From assembly GCA_950022295.1 (NCBI GenBank), contig OX465595.1:223103770-223167769 (forward strand): a stretch of DNA of 64,000 bases. Reading direction: 5' to 3'. A program made the translations under genes and the position numbers. Positions 49,872-59,902 of the stretch are shown here, one piece after another. Numbering within the stretch: the first letter of the stretch is position 1; each line of letters opens with the position of its first letter. Below the pieces are notes generated by a model that saw only the letters and a program-made list of their open reading frames with translations, was not told where the DNA came from and made no database searches. Origin of the DNA: Bromus sterilis. Taxonomy: Eukaryota; Streptophyta; Magnoliopsida; Poales; Poaceae.

Positions 49872-50472
49872 TAATGTTGGATCACAGACTTGTGATCTCT
49901 GTGTGCACTCTGTAAGAGTTATCAATAAAGTTGTATACTTTGTAGAGAATTGCAATGATACCTGCTGTTCATACTGGACATGTTTGATGCGTGTATGATT
50001 ATAACATGCATGTCTTAGTATGGGTTTTTGAGACCTTAGTTTTGATCTGGCTGGCGGTCTTTTATACACCAAGTGGCCCTTAGATGTGCGCAGCTTGGGG
50101 CATCGCGATGCGATTGTTCGTGACTCCGTCACGTGCACACTTTGATGTATGATCGAGCCCGCCCTAGACCCCGACTAAGTGATCGGGCTGGAGTAAGTCT
50201 ATGTAAGGGTTATAATACAATCGATAGTATGGTTGAGGCGACTTGTCTATGAGTATGGGAGTTCACCACCCATATCATTTAGACTTGTGTGCAAACGATG
50301 AGGACCCATTTCAGTTGATCATCCGGCCTGGATGGGATGCCCCTCACGTTCGATGCTTTCCGAGAATGTTCTGTTCTTGGCCTTGTCTTCTTAGACAAGT
50401 GGGTACGGTTCTCGGCTCTCCATATGATTGTGTTGTAGCGGGTCTTCCATACGCTAACCCCGGGTCCCGACA
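49872..50472 (+). repeat. C' 5' LTR, right piece
   Basis: It resumes with TAATG (49872-49876, the right target duplication of D), includes the intact GCATCGCGATGC palindrome near 50100, and ends GGGTCCCGACA at the border with the primer site. Confidence 0.9.
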
Positions 50473-50476
50473 GACT

Positions 50477-50488
50477 TGGTATCAGAGC
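50477..50488 (+). other. C' primer-binding site (initiator tRNA-Met)
   Basis: TGGTATCAGAGC lies four bases after the LTR end. Confidence 0.93.
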
Positions 50489-51139
50489 ACGACTGACTGT
50501 AGGATTATCAGCCTTGGCCGAAGTCGAGTCTAGTTTGCTATAGTTATATAGTTACTCTAGGTATATAAGGGAACAACGTAAGTCTTCTTTTTTCTCCTTA
50601 CCTTCATCGTTCTGAGTTCTGAGTCACCCTCATCTTGTTCTATGGGAAGATAGGACTAGGCTCATCTATGTCTTACTAGAACATCTCGTTGTTTGCTTCC
50701 TTGTAGCCATAGGAAGGTTGAGTTCGATTTACTAGCGTTGTTGTGCTTCCTGATTTCTTACATCGTATGTAAGTGTTGTTTCTACATTGCAAGAAAAGTC
50801 ATTTCTTACAATTACAGCCGTTATGCTGTCCGAGTCATTCCAAATTTCTTCATAATCTGTTTCATCTGCAAATCCTTTCCACCATTTCGGTTGATTTCCT
50901 AGAAGAATTCTTAGGTGGAATGCCCGACAGTTCCATAGAGTTTGATGTAGGTTTTCTTCTAGAAACCTATAGTGATTCATTTTCAGCTCTTCCTCCCACT
51001 TTAGATGTCTTCTAGCCATAAGAACCACACTAACCATCGTGTTGGGGTACTTTGCTACTCTGACATATCTGTTGTAGCCCCTAGTAAGCCATGGTCATCC
51101 TCAGGAAAACCATCCAGTAACCCAACTCCTTAAAACTAG
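50489..51139 (+). other. C' leader and gag-deletion region
   Basis: The first roughly 220 bases match the leader of element A. From about 50714 to 51139 the sequence is neither gag nor protease. An open stretch at 50773-51015 contains FLEEFLGGMPDSSIEF, which loosely resembles the FPEELPGMPPDRCVEF linker before RT, so a diverged or duplicated linker fragment may lie here. It is otherwise unassigned. Confidence 0.5.
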
Positions 51140-54040
51140 CCACCCGACAGATGTGTAGAGTTCATAGTGAATCTTATGCCAGGAACCGCCCCAATTTCTA
51201 GACGCCCATACAAAATGGCCCCACGTGAGTTAGCTGAGCTTAAAACCCAACTTGAAGCTTTGTTGGCAAAAGGCTTCGTCTGCCCTAGCTCATCGCCATG
51301 GGGTTGCCCCGTTCTGTTCGTAACGTAGAAAGATGGAACAGAAAGGATGTGCGTAGACTATCGCCCGCTAAATCTAGCGACGATAAAGAACAAGTACCCA
51401 CTGCCTAGGATCAATCATCTTTATGATCAACTTGCTGGATCCTCTGTCTTCTCCAAGATGGATTTCAGATTAGGTTATCATCAAATCAAAATCTGAAACG
51501 AGGACATTCCCAAAACGGCTTTTACTACTCGTTATGGTCTTTACGAGTACACCATCATGTCCTTTGGATTAACCAATGCCCCCGCCACTTTCTCACGCAT
51601 GATGAATTTGATCTTCATGGAGTACCTAGATAAATTTGTTGTAGTTTATCTCGATGACATTCTTATCTACTCGAAGAACGAAGAAGAACATGTCGAACAT
51701 CTAAGGCTGGTATTGATGAAACTTAGTGAGCATCGCCTGTATGCTAAATTCTCCAAGAGTGAATTTTGGCTACCAGAAGTGACCTACTTAGGCCACGTGA
51801 TTTCCGCAAAAGGCATTGCTGTGAATCCTGAGAGAGTTCAGGCCGTCATTGACTGGACTCCACCTGAATCGGTTAAGCAAGTTAGGAGTTTTCTTGGCCT
51901 AGCCAGCTATTGTCGTCGCTTCGTTGAGAACTTCTCCAAAGTTGCAAAGCCTCTAACTGAACTCCTCAAGAAAGATAAGAAATTCCAATGGACTCCCAAG
52001 TGCGAGGAAAGCTTTCAAGAGCTAAAAAGAAGATTGACTTCTGCTCCCGTACTTGCGCCTCCAGACACCAAAAATGATTTTGAGATCTTTTGTGACGCAT
52101 CACGGCAAGGGTTAGGATGCATACTTCTGCAAGATAGACATGTGGTAGCTTATGCTTCACGCTAGTTGCGTCGACATGAAGAGAATTATCCTACCCATGA
52201 CCTTGAACTCGCTGCCGTAGTTCATGCCCTGACAACTTGGCGGCATTACCTCCTTGGTAATTGTTGTGAGATCTATTCCGACCACCAAAGCCTCAAATAC
52301 ATTTTCACCCACCCAGATCTTAATCTCAGGCAAAGAAGCTGGATTGAGTTGATAAAATATTATGACTTAAGAATTTCTTACACCCCAGGCAAAGCCAATG
52401 TCATGGCTGATGCACTAAGTCGTAAGTCGTATTGTAACAACCTCATGTTACTACAGTATCAACCATTTCTTCATGAGGAATTTTGCAAACTCAATCTTGA
52501 GATTGTTCCTCATGGCTATCTTTCTACCTTGGTGGAGAAACCAACTCTTGAGGATCAAATCATAGTTGCCCAAAGGCGTGCACGAGGTGTTCGCCGGATC
52601 AAGGAGAACATTGCTAGAGGAGTTGCTAAATGTTTCTCCACAGATAGCAAAGGAACGGTATTCTTTGGAAATCGTTTGGTAGTACCTAAGAATAGGGAAC
52701 TAAGGCAAATCATCCTCACGGAAGCCCATGACACACCCCTCTCAATTCATCCCGGTAGCACAAAAATGTACCGAGATCTACGCTAGAGATTTTGGTGGAC
52801 TAGGATGAAGAGAGACATTGCTCGATTTGTTGCCGAATGTGATGTTTGTCATCGCATTAAGGCAGAACACCAAAGACCTGCTGGTACACTTCAACCTTTG
52901 CCTATTCCAGAGTGGAAATGGGACAAAGTCGGTATGGACTTCATCACTGGCTTTCCAAAAACCCAGAAAGGAAATGATGCCATCTTCGTTGTCATAGATA
53001 GGCTTTCCAAAGTTTCTCACTTCCTTCCAGTTCGCGAGTCTATAACTGCTAGCCAGTTAGCGGACTTGTACGTCTCTAGAATTGTATCCCTTCATGGTGT
53101 TCCTTTGGAAATCAATTCTGATCGTGGTAGCCTTTTCACCTCTAGATTTTGGGGAAGCTTTCAGAATGCTATGGGAACTCATCTCTCCTTTAGTACAACT
53201 TTCCATCCTCAGTCTAGCGGACAAGTCGAAAGGGTTAACCAAATTCTGGAAGACATGCTCAGAGCCTGTGTTATCTCATTCGAAAAGAACTGGGAGAAAT
53301 CTCTTCCATTCACCGAGTTTGCTTATAACAATAGCTTCCAATCTAGTCTGAACATGGCTCCATTTGAATTCCTTTATGGACGGCGATGTCGAACACCCCT
53401 AAACTGGTCAGAAACCGGTGAAAGACAATTCTTTGGACCGGATATTATCAAGGAAGCAGAAGAGCAAGTTCGCATTGTTCGTGATCGATTGAAAGCCACA
53501 CAGTCTCGTAAGAAAAGCTACTATGATCGTCATCATAGGCAAGAAAGCTACAATCTGGATGAGAAGGCTTACCTTCGGGTTACTCCTCTGAAGGGAACCC
53601 AACGATTCGGTATCAAAGGCAAGTTGGCCCCACGTTACATCGGACCTTTCCGCATTCTTGCTAAACGTGGAGAAGTTGCCTACCAACTTGAAGTACCCCC
53701 GCACCTTTCCCGAGTACATGATGTATTCCATGTGTCACAACTCAGGCGTTGCTTCAAGGACCTCATCCGCGAAGTCGACCACGAAACGCTTGATCTCCAA
53801 GATGACCTTTCTTATCGAGAGTACCCCGTTCGTATTCTTGATTCAGCAGAGCGTGTCACTCGTCGTCAGAAGATTAAGTTTCTGAAAGTGCAATGGTCAC
53901 ACCACTCTGAGAGAGAAGCCACGTGGGAAAGAGAAGACCGTCTCCATACCGAGTACCCCACCTTCCTCTCGCAGACTTCTGAATCTCGGGACGAGATTCT
54001 GTTGAGTGGGGGCGAGTTGTCAGAACCCTCTGTTAGGTAA
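51140..54040 (+). pseudogene. C' pol: reverse transcriptase, RNase H, integrase, chromodomain-like tail
   Basis: One continuous frame with no frameshift is broken by four stops: TAG 51326, TGA 51494, TAG 52163 and TAG 52784 (first base). It starts in the linker before RT (PPDRCVEF), so protease and gag are absent. RT keeps the Asp in SKMDFRLGYHQ and the YLDD; RNase H starts EIFCDASRQG; integrase has HDTPLSIHPG, CDVCHRIKAEH, and Asp, Asp, Glu in MDFITGFP, NSDRGSLF and GQVERVNQ; the tail has KFLKVQWSHHSEREATWE. Relative to element A, three of the four stops are single C-to-T changes (CGA to TGA, CAG to TAG twice). The terminal TAA lies 23 bases inside the 3' LTR. Confidence 0.93.
54003..54017 (+). 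other. C' polypurine tract
   Basis: TGAGTGGGGGCGAGT abuts the 3' LTR and is translated as part of the polyprotein C-terminus (Ser-Gly-Gly-Glu). Confidence 0.9.
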
Positions 54041-57000
54041 TGTGCTAGGATCAAACTCATCTTGCATCATGTTAAAAATTTCAAAAGAAATCATTTGAAA
54101 TCAAATTCAAACTCAAATGGGAGATGGAACCCCCCCCCCAGATGAATTAATTCAAATGGCCAGATAAAAAGTTGCTCCAAAAATTCCTTTTGTATTTTTG
54201 AAAAGTCCCATAAATGAGTGCGATCACATATCAAGTGATGTGGGACCCACCCCATGCTCCTGGAGTTTTCAAATATTCGAATAAGACCTTGGGATTAATC
54301 AAAAACCCCTAGTTGATTTAAAATTCAAATGATTTGAATTTGAAAAAGTGCCAAACTTTACAAGTGGCCAACTATTTTTATTGTGAGGCCATATAAAAAT
54401 TTGTGGCATTTTAGAAAATGCTTAGCTATTTTTTTAGCAAGGCACAAAAAAGGGCAGAAAAGAAATAGAAAAAGAAAAAGAAAAAAGGCTCACCTGGAAG
54501 CCGCCCAACTTAATCCCCAGCAGCCCACTAGCCTGGCCCAGCCCAGCCCTCCTTGGCGTCTTCCTCCCCGCCGAGCCAAGCAATTCGGTGGTCGGCATGC
54601 CGACGCCGCTGACGACGCCCCGGCCACGCAGCTGCCTCCTTGCTGCCTCCAACGTGTCCTGGAAATGCTCTTCAACCGCCCTAGTTCATTCCCGCTCTTC
54701 AACGTGTCCTGCGCGTTTTCCCCAATCACCCGAGCGCCTCCGCAGTTCGACGCCGCCGAGAACACGCGGCCACCGCCGACTACAAGCCTCGCCGTGCTGT
54801 CCATCCTCTTCGTCGTCCTCGTATTCGTCTCTGCGCAAGGAATTGCGAGTTGATTCGACCCCGAGCCAACGGAATCATCGCCAAGTCGTCGCCGGACTCG
54901 CAAGCCTCCGTCGTCAAATTCTCCGACCACACAGCCTCCCCGGCCACTTCACCGCCTCCTTTGCATCCGCGGTGAGCTCGTTCTCCTCCCCATCTATCTC
55001 CCGGTCACCCCCTTGGCATGTGCCGTATTCTGCCATGACAGCCGGAGCTTCTCGCCGTCGAGATCCATGACCCTCCCTAGCGTATGACAGGTGGGACCCC
55101 TGGCCCCCCTAACCCCTCTGTTAGTTTAAACAGAGGGGATTAAACCTCCTCTCACTGACACTCCTGGCCCACCAGTCAGCCCCCCCTGACGTCACAGTGA
55201 CATCAGGCTGACGCAGTAATTGAATTTTCCAATTAAAAGAAATCAGAGAAATTCCAGAAAAGGCTGAAACTTTGGAAATTCATAGAAAATTCATATTAAC
55301 TCCAAATTTAACATATAATATATGAAAATGGATCAAGAGAAAATAATCTATCCAAATATCCAACTTTCAACTATGTTTGAGTTGAATTTAAAATGGGACC
55401 AGTAGCATTTTTCTATTTGGTTTAATTGGAATTTAATCAAATTAAATTCAAATGCTTTTGCAATTTGAATCTTAACAACATGCCACATTTCACTTGAACA
55501 TCAGAGGCATATCATACACATTTCAAGATGAATTACTTTGATCAAACAATAGCATTTGTAACTTGACTAAAGTGAATTCAAATTGGAGTTTGAATTTGCA
55601 ATTTCATTTGCAATATACTCCATTTAAATGGACTTGCCTCACACATCAGAAACATACATCAAGTTTCATCCTTCAACCATGTGATTGTGCATTGTACTTA
55701 TTGTGATCCACTGCTTGTTGTTTGTCGAGTAGAGGTGGAACCAGAACAGGAGGCTTCCCCATTCGTTGAAGACCCCGAAACCGAACCTCGTCAGCAAGGC
55801 AAGCAAACCCCCATTGATCATGTCGATAAAATCCCACTTCCCTCTCATGTCTCGCTTATGCATTGTATAGGATGATTACCATGATAACGTTTCTACCACA
55901 TAGTTGAACCCAATCCTTTGCATGACCTATCATTTTGTCACAGTAGTAAGCAAACCACAATCCTAGCAAATGTAGGAGTTGGTTGATATCTTGTAACCCC
56001 TGCAACTTTTACTGCTTATTGCATGCTTAGAGTTATAATGAGGTTACTCTTTTGTGAGTCGGGATGGTAGTGATCATGTTGATGATGGTGGAAATGTGTT
56101 GGTGAATCTACCATAATACTAGGTGAACGACGAGAGGCTGTGTAGGAGTACACAGTGGGTTGTCTCGGTGAACACCGCCTTAAGTCCGAGTTCTTGTGTG
56201 GTGATCCAAGAAGAAGATTCCAACCACACATTGGGCTCACTGACTCCTCTCATCCTAGTACCTCACCCCGTTCGAACCCAGAAGTCGCAGTAGTTCGGAG
56301 TTCTGGTAGGGCTGTGGCACGGTCTGCGAAGTGGATGAACGGCTTTTCAAAACCGGCTTGGGACCCTGCACACATTGTTTGAGGCTGTACTAGAACCTCG
56401 GCCGGACTTCCATACGGATCCCTCTTAGATAGGCGACTCTCTAGACTAGAACGGAGCTGTGGGAGAAGTGTTGTGGTGGCATCCTCGCTGTCACCTCTTG
56501 AACGGTGACACGCAAAAGGCGGTAACTGATGACACGTGTGTGTAGCGGTACACCCCTGCAGGGTTAACAAAAATATTCGAATAGCCGCGTCCATGGTTAA
56601 GGGCTGCTTGGAAAGCTTAGCTTGATTATTAGACAACTTGAACTGGATACTTATAAAACTTACCAAGATAAGTGTGAGTGCTATGGTGTGCTTTCTCGTG
56701 GGGAAGTCGAGGAAGGCACCATAGTGGTGTAATTGGTTGGAGATGTAGTGGACTGGTCTACGCTTCTTACCTCAAGTCTGGTACTCGTAGTTCAGGACTA
56801 GCCAAGTCAAAGATGGCACTTCTGCATTTGAACCCCACCTCCCTTTACCTTGATACATGTGCATGAGTAGTATAGCTCCTACGTATGTCTTGCTGAGTAC
56901 GACTTTGTACTCACGTTTGCTTATTCTATGTTTTAGATGAACCCACTGACCACCGAAGGTGGATTCTTCCTGAAGCTCGACGACTGAAGACCAAGCTAGT

Positions 57001-57720
57001 GTAGTCCCAGTCAGCAGACTGGTTCCCTCGTGGAAGGGCTTGTTTATAGATAAGGCTTCTCTAAGCCATTTTTTAAAGTTGTCTGTACTCAGACCTACTT
57101 TGCTTCCGCATGTTTGATGTAATGTTGGATCACAGACTTGTGATCTCTGTGTGCACTCTGTAAGAGTTATCAATAAAGTTGTATACTTTGTAGAGAATTG
57201 CAATGATACCTGCTGTTCATACTGGACATGTGTGCTGCGTGTATGATTATAACATGCATGTCTTAGTATGGGTTTTCGAGACCTTAGTTGTGATCTGGCT
57301 GGCGGTCTTTTATACACCAAGTGGCCCTTAGATGTGCGCAGCTTGGGGCATCGCGATGCGATTGTTCGTGACTCCGTCACGTGCACACTTTGATGTATGA
57401 TCGAGCCCGCCCTAGACCCCGACTAAGTGATCGGGCTGGAGTAAGTCTATGTAAGGGTTATAATACAATCAATAGTATGGTTGAGGCGACTTGTCTAAGA
57501 GTATGGGAGATCACCACCCATATCATTTAGACTTGTGTGCGGACGATGAGGACCCATTTCAGTTGATCATCCGGCCTGGATGGGATGCCCCTCACGTTCG
57601 ATGCTTTCCGAGAATGTTCTGTGCTTGGCCTTGTCTGCTTAGACAAGTGGGTACGGTTCTCGGCTCTCCATATGATTGTGTTGTAGCGGGTCTTGCATAC
57701 GCTAACCCCGGGTCCCAACA
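54018..57720 (+). repeat. C' 3' LTR
   Basis: The 3.70-kb LTR is nearly identical to the solo LTR apart from a 351-base deletion at 55067-55069, with ATG as the shared border sequence, and a small rearranged stretch near 54690. The shared module is at 56549-56599. The terminus reads GGTCCCAACA, a change from CCCGACA. Confidence 0.92.
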
Positions 57721-57725
57721 TGCTT
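57721..57725. repeat. Target-site duplication right of C' (TGCTT)
   Basis: It matches 32285-32289, the left border of the solo LTR, and 36355-36359. Confidence 0.88.
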
Positions 57726-57920
57726 GCTCGTGTTTGCTTCGTAGTAATAGATGCTTGCTCGTTGATTGCTTTCCAGCGTTTACCGTCTTGAGTGCTCTCG
57801 GGGTACCTTCGGAGACGGTGCGAGCTTGCGATCAACTACACCTTCGGAACCCGACTTATCAACAGGCAAGGACTATATATTGCTTATGATCCATTCTATT
57901 ATAACCAGCGGTTTGCATGC
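57726..57920 (+). repeat. LTR unit B, segment 3
   Basis: B sequence continuing after the C insertion, duplicated at 36360-36560. It ends at GCATGC, where a CACTA end begins. Confidence 0.8.
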
Positions 57921-58348
57921 CACTACTAGGGAATAGCCTTATAGTGGCGCACTGTTTTTGCGTTTAGTGGCGCATTTCAAATGCGCCACTAATGACAAGC
58001 CACTAATAAGGCCTTAATAGTGGCGCATTTCAAACGCTCCACCCCTAAAAATCTTATGCGTGGCGCATTTCGAAATGCTCCACCTATAAGCCCAAATGCG
58101 CCACCCATAAGAGCTTATGGGTGGCGCATTCTGGATGCGCCACTAATAATTTCTTAGGGGAGAATGCGCCACTATTAAATTTTGAATTTTGAATCTGGAT
58201 CTGGATCTGGAAAACAATTTTTTTTATTTTTTTATTTTTTTTAATCTCAGGTTAGTATGCTTAATGCCCGATCACTATGCTTAATCTCTGGTCAAACTAA
58301 CCTCCGTGGTCAAACTTCCCCAAGGGTCACCCATCCTAGCACTACTCC
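57921..58348 (+). mobile_element. CACTA transposon end fragment
   Basis: It starts CACTACTAGGGAATAG directly after TGC. It carries subterminal repeats of GTGGCGCATTT in both orientations, for example AGTGGCGCATTTC and AAATGCGCCAC, across about 57940-58180. No matching right terminus CCTAGTAGTG is found, so the element is truncated or internally rearranged. Its right limit is uncertain (58250-58440). The insertion is absent from the duplicated B segment at 36551. Confidence 0.7.
58313..58348 (-). ncRNA. 5S-rRNA-like 3' fragment (not a functional 5S gene)
   Basis: On the minus strand GGAGTAGTGCTAGG followed by ATGGGTGACCCTTGGGGAAGT closely resembles the 3' third of plant 5S rRNA (GAGTAGTACTAGG, then ATGGGTGACC and CTGGGAAGT). 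The 5' two thirds, including the internal promoter boxes, are missing. It may come from a CACTA element, a Cassandra-type element or a dispersed 5S copy. Confidence 0.5.
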
Positions 58349-59897
58349 AACCCCAGCAAACCGATACAGCCATGTCCCCCTCCCAGCAAACCTTGTACTG
58401 CTATGTTACTATTGCTCGTTGCTCAGCCCCTGCTTAGTATGCATGCTTAGGATGCTACAAATGCTACCCTGGTACTCCTTGGATTGGGCTATCACATTAT
58501 TACATTGTTGTGGATGATATGATTATTTTAAATGTTGACTATACTCGACGAAGGATAGAAGGTCTAGTCCATCCCGTCCTAACGCTTTATTTCATTCGAG
58601 TCACCTAGGACCCGAGTTCTGGGTATCGTGTCTCTTGACGAGCGTGCCTAACCACGTGTGGGATAGTATGGGGTCCCCTCTTCTTACCTATCTGGCTTCA
58701 AACATTTCTAGTGGTGGCCCAAGCTGATTTACCATTTGAAAACGTGTGTGTGCTTCGTTGGTACCCCAACAAATTTTAAAATAACTCAGGCCAGCGGATA
58801 CAAAGTTCCGTTGTTGGTCAAAACCTAGAAGCTCGAGGGCTGCCCACAGTGATGGGTTAGTTACCCCGACCTCGTCCAGACGGAAGAGTCCGATCCGAGA
58901 GCACGACCGGCTTTTGGATTGGGTGTCGAATCCCCGGGGGCCACCCGAATTTGAGCGTTGTTAGTTAGAGGGACCTGTCGTTCCGGATCTCTCGGGACTA
59001 AATCATAAAATGGCTGCCTGTGATGGGTAGAAACTGAGAGATATGGGCGTGCGTGCGGAGCCTTGTAATGGGCAGTTGGTACACCCCTGCAGGGTTAAAT
59101 CTTTTCGAGAAGCCGTGTCCACGGTTATGGACGACTTGAGACCTACTCCTTGTTCATAGACAACAACAACTAAGATAATCTTAATATAAATTGATCACCG
59201 TGTGTGTGCCTTGACTGCTTCTTCTTCGTCGGGATGCGAAGAGGAGGACAAGGATAGGATAGGTGTTATGCTTGCGTAAGTAGGTGGATAGAAGACTTGT
59301 TGGAGGCGATTCCTCATCGAATGCTTGGCTTCTTATCTTACTCTCTAGATCGTTAGACACTTCATAAATGCTAGTGTGGCATCAACCTCACCACTTACCC
59401 CATCCTTACCGTAAACTACTAGTTATCCTAGAATGACGAGTGATGAAGTCCTTGCTGGGTCAGTTGACCACTACAGTTGGATGCTGAGTACTTCTGTACT
59501 CATGATACTACCCCAAACTCTTTTCAGGGTTCTTGGTCGACAACAGGTATGGTGATCGACGTTTCACGTCGAGGCTCGACGACGACTAGTTAGGCGGATC
59601 CCGGCGGAGGGCATGGGCCCGTGTGGTTATGGGGATCGATGATTTTCTCTTTGCCACTAGGAAATTGATTGAAGTCTGTACTCAGACATGTATCTTCCGC
59701 TGATGTAACGTATTAAGGAAATTGTATGCCGACTATATGAGATGTTGTATCTTTGTATTTGTAATGTTGTGATATCATGTTGGAAATCCGGGGCATATGA
59801 CTGCGTCATATGTCGCGGTGGGACCGATATGTGCTTCGTCCCCGGATCTGGATGGAAACATCTAGATCTGGTACAGTACCGCATATCGGGCCTTACA
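58349..59897 (+). repeat. LTR unit B, segment 4 (3' part)
   Basis: It contains the shared module (59080-59126), the inverted pair TGAGTAC/GTACTCA (59485-59502) and a GTCTG/CAGAC pair near 59675, in the same order and spacing logic as in C LTRs, and the LTR end GGGCCTTACA. There is no gene; the left limit is uncertain because of the CACTA fragment. Confidence 0.72.
59080..59126 (+). promoter_or_regulatory. Shared palindromic LTR module (B copy)
   Basis: TACACCCCTGCAGGGTTAA is followed by TTTTCGAGAAGCCGTGTCC and ACGGTTA. The first palindrome is intact; the second core is TTCGAGAA instead of TTCGAATA. Surrounding B sequence has little resemblance to C, so the module stands out. Confidence 0.55.
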
Positions 59898-59902
59898 TCA
59901 AC
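59898..59902. repeat. Right target-site duplication of LTR unit B (TCAAC)
   Basis: It matches 11885-11889. Confidence 0.9.

Larger units (their letters stand above)
36569..57720 (+). mobile_element. Element C': Gypsy retrotransposon with truncated 5' LTR and deleted gag, interrupted by element D
   Basis: The order on the plus strand is a 5' LTR from about LTR position 2770 (36569-37267, then 49872-50472 after element D), PBS, leader, pol from the end of protease through chromodomain (51140-54040), PPT and a 3' LTR (54018-57720). TGCTT follows the 3' LTR. The 5' end is joined directly to B sequence, so no left TSD exists for this copy. Internal length is only 3.5 kb because gag and nearly all of protease are missing. 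It could move only with help, and pol has four stops. Confidence 0.9.
11890..59897 (+). mobile_element. LTR unit B, probably a solo LTR (about 4.5 kb net), carrying all the inner nested elements
   Basis: B begins TGTAACAGCC and ends GGGCCTTACA, giving inverted termini TGTAA/TTACA, and is bordered by TCAAC on both sides. Its own sequence remains in pieces at 11890-13986, 31639-32289, 57726-57920 and about 58349-59897. None of these pieces contains a primer-binding site, polypurine tract, gag or pol, so B is read as one LTR left after LTR-LTR recombination. A TATA-like box at 12358 and the shared LTR module at 59080-59126 give it plus orientation. The alternative is a non-autonomous element with no recognisable internal region. 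Confidence 0.75.

Noticed and set aside
13987..57720. Possible endogenous virus with an envelope gene
   Set aside because: No additional frame lies between integrase and the 3' LTR in A, C' or D; all three have plain Gypsy gag-pol layouts.
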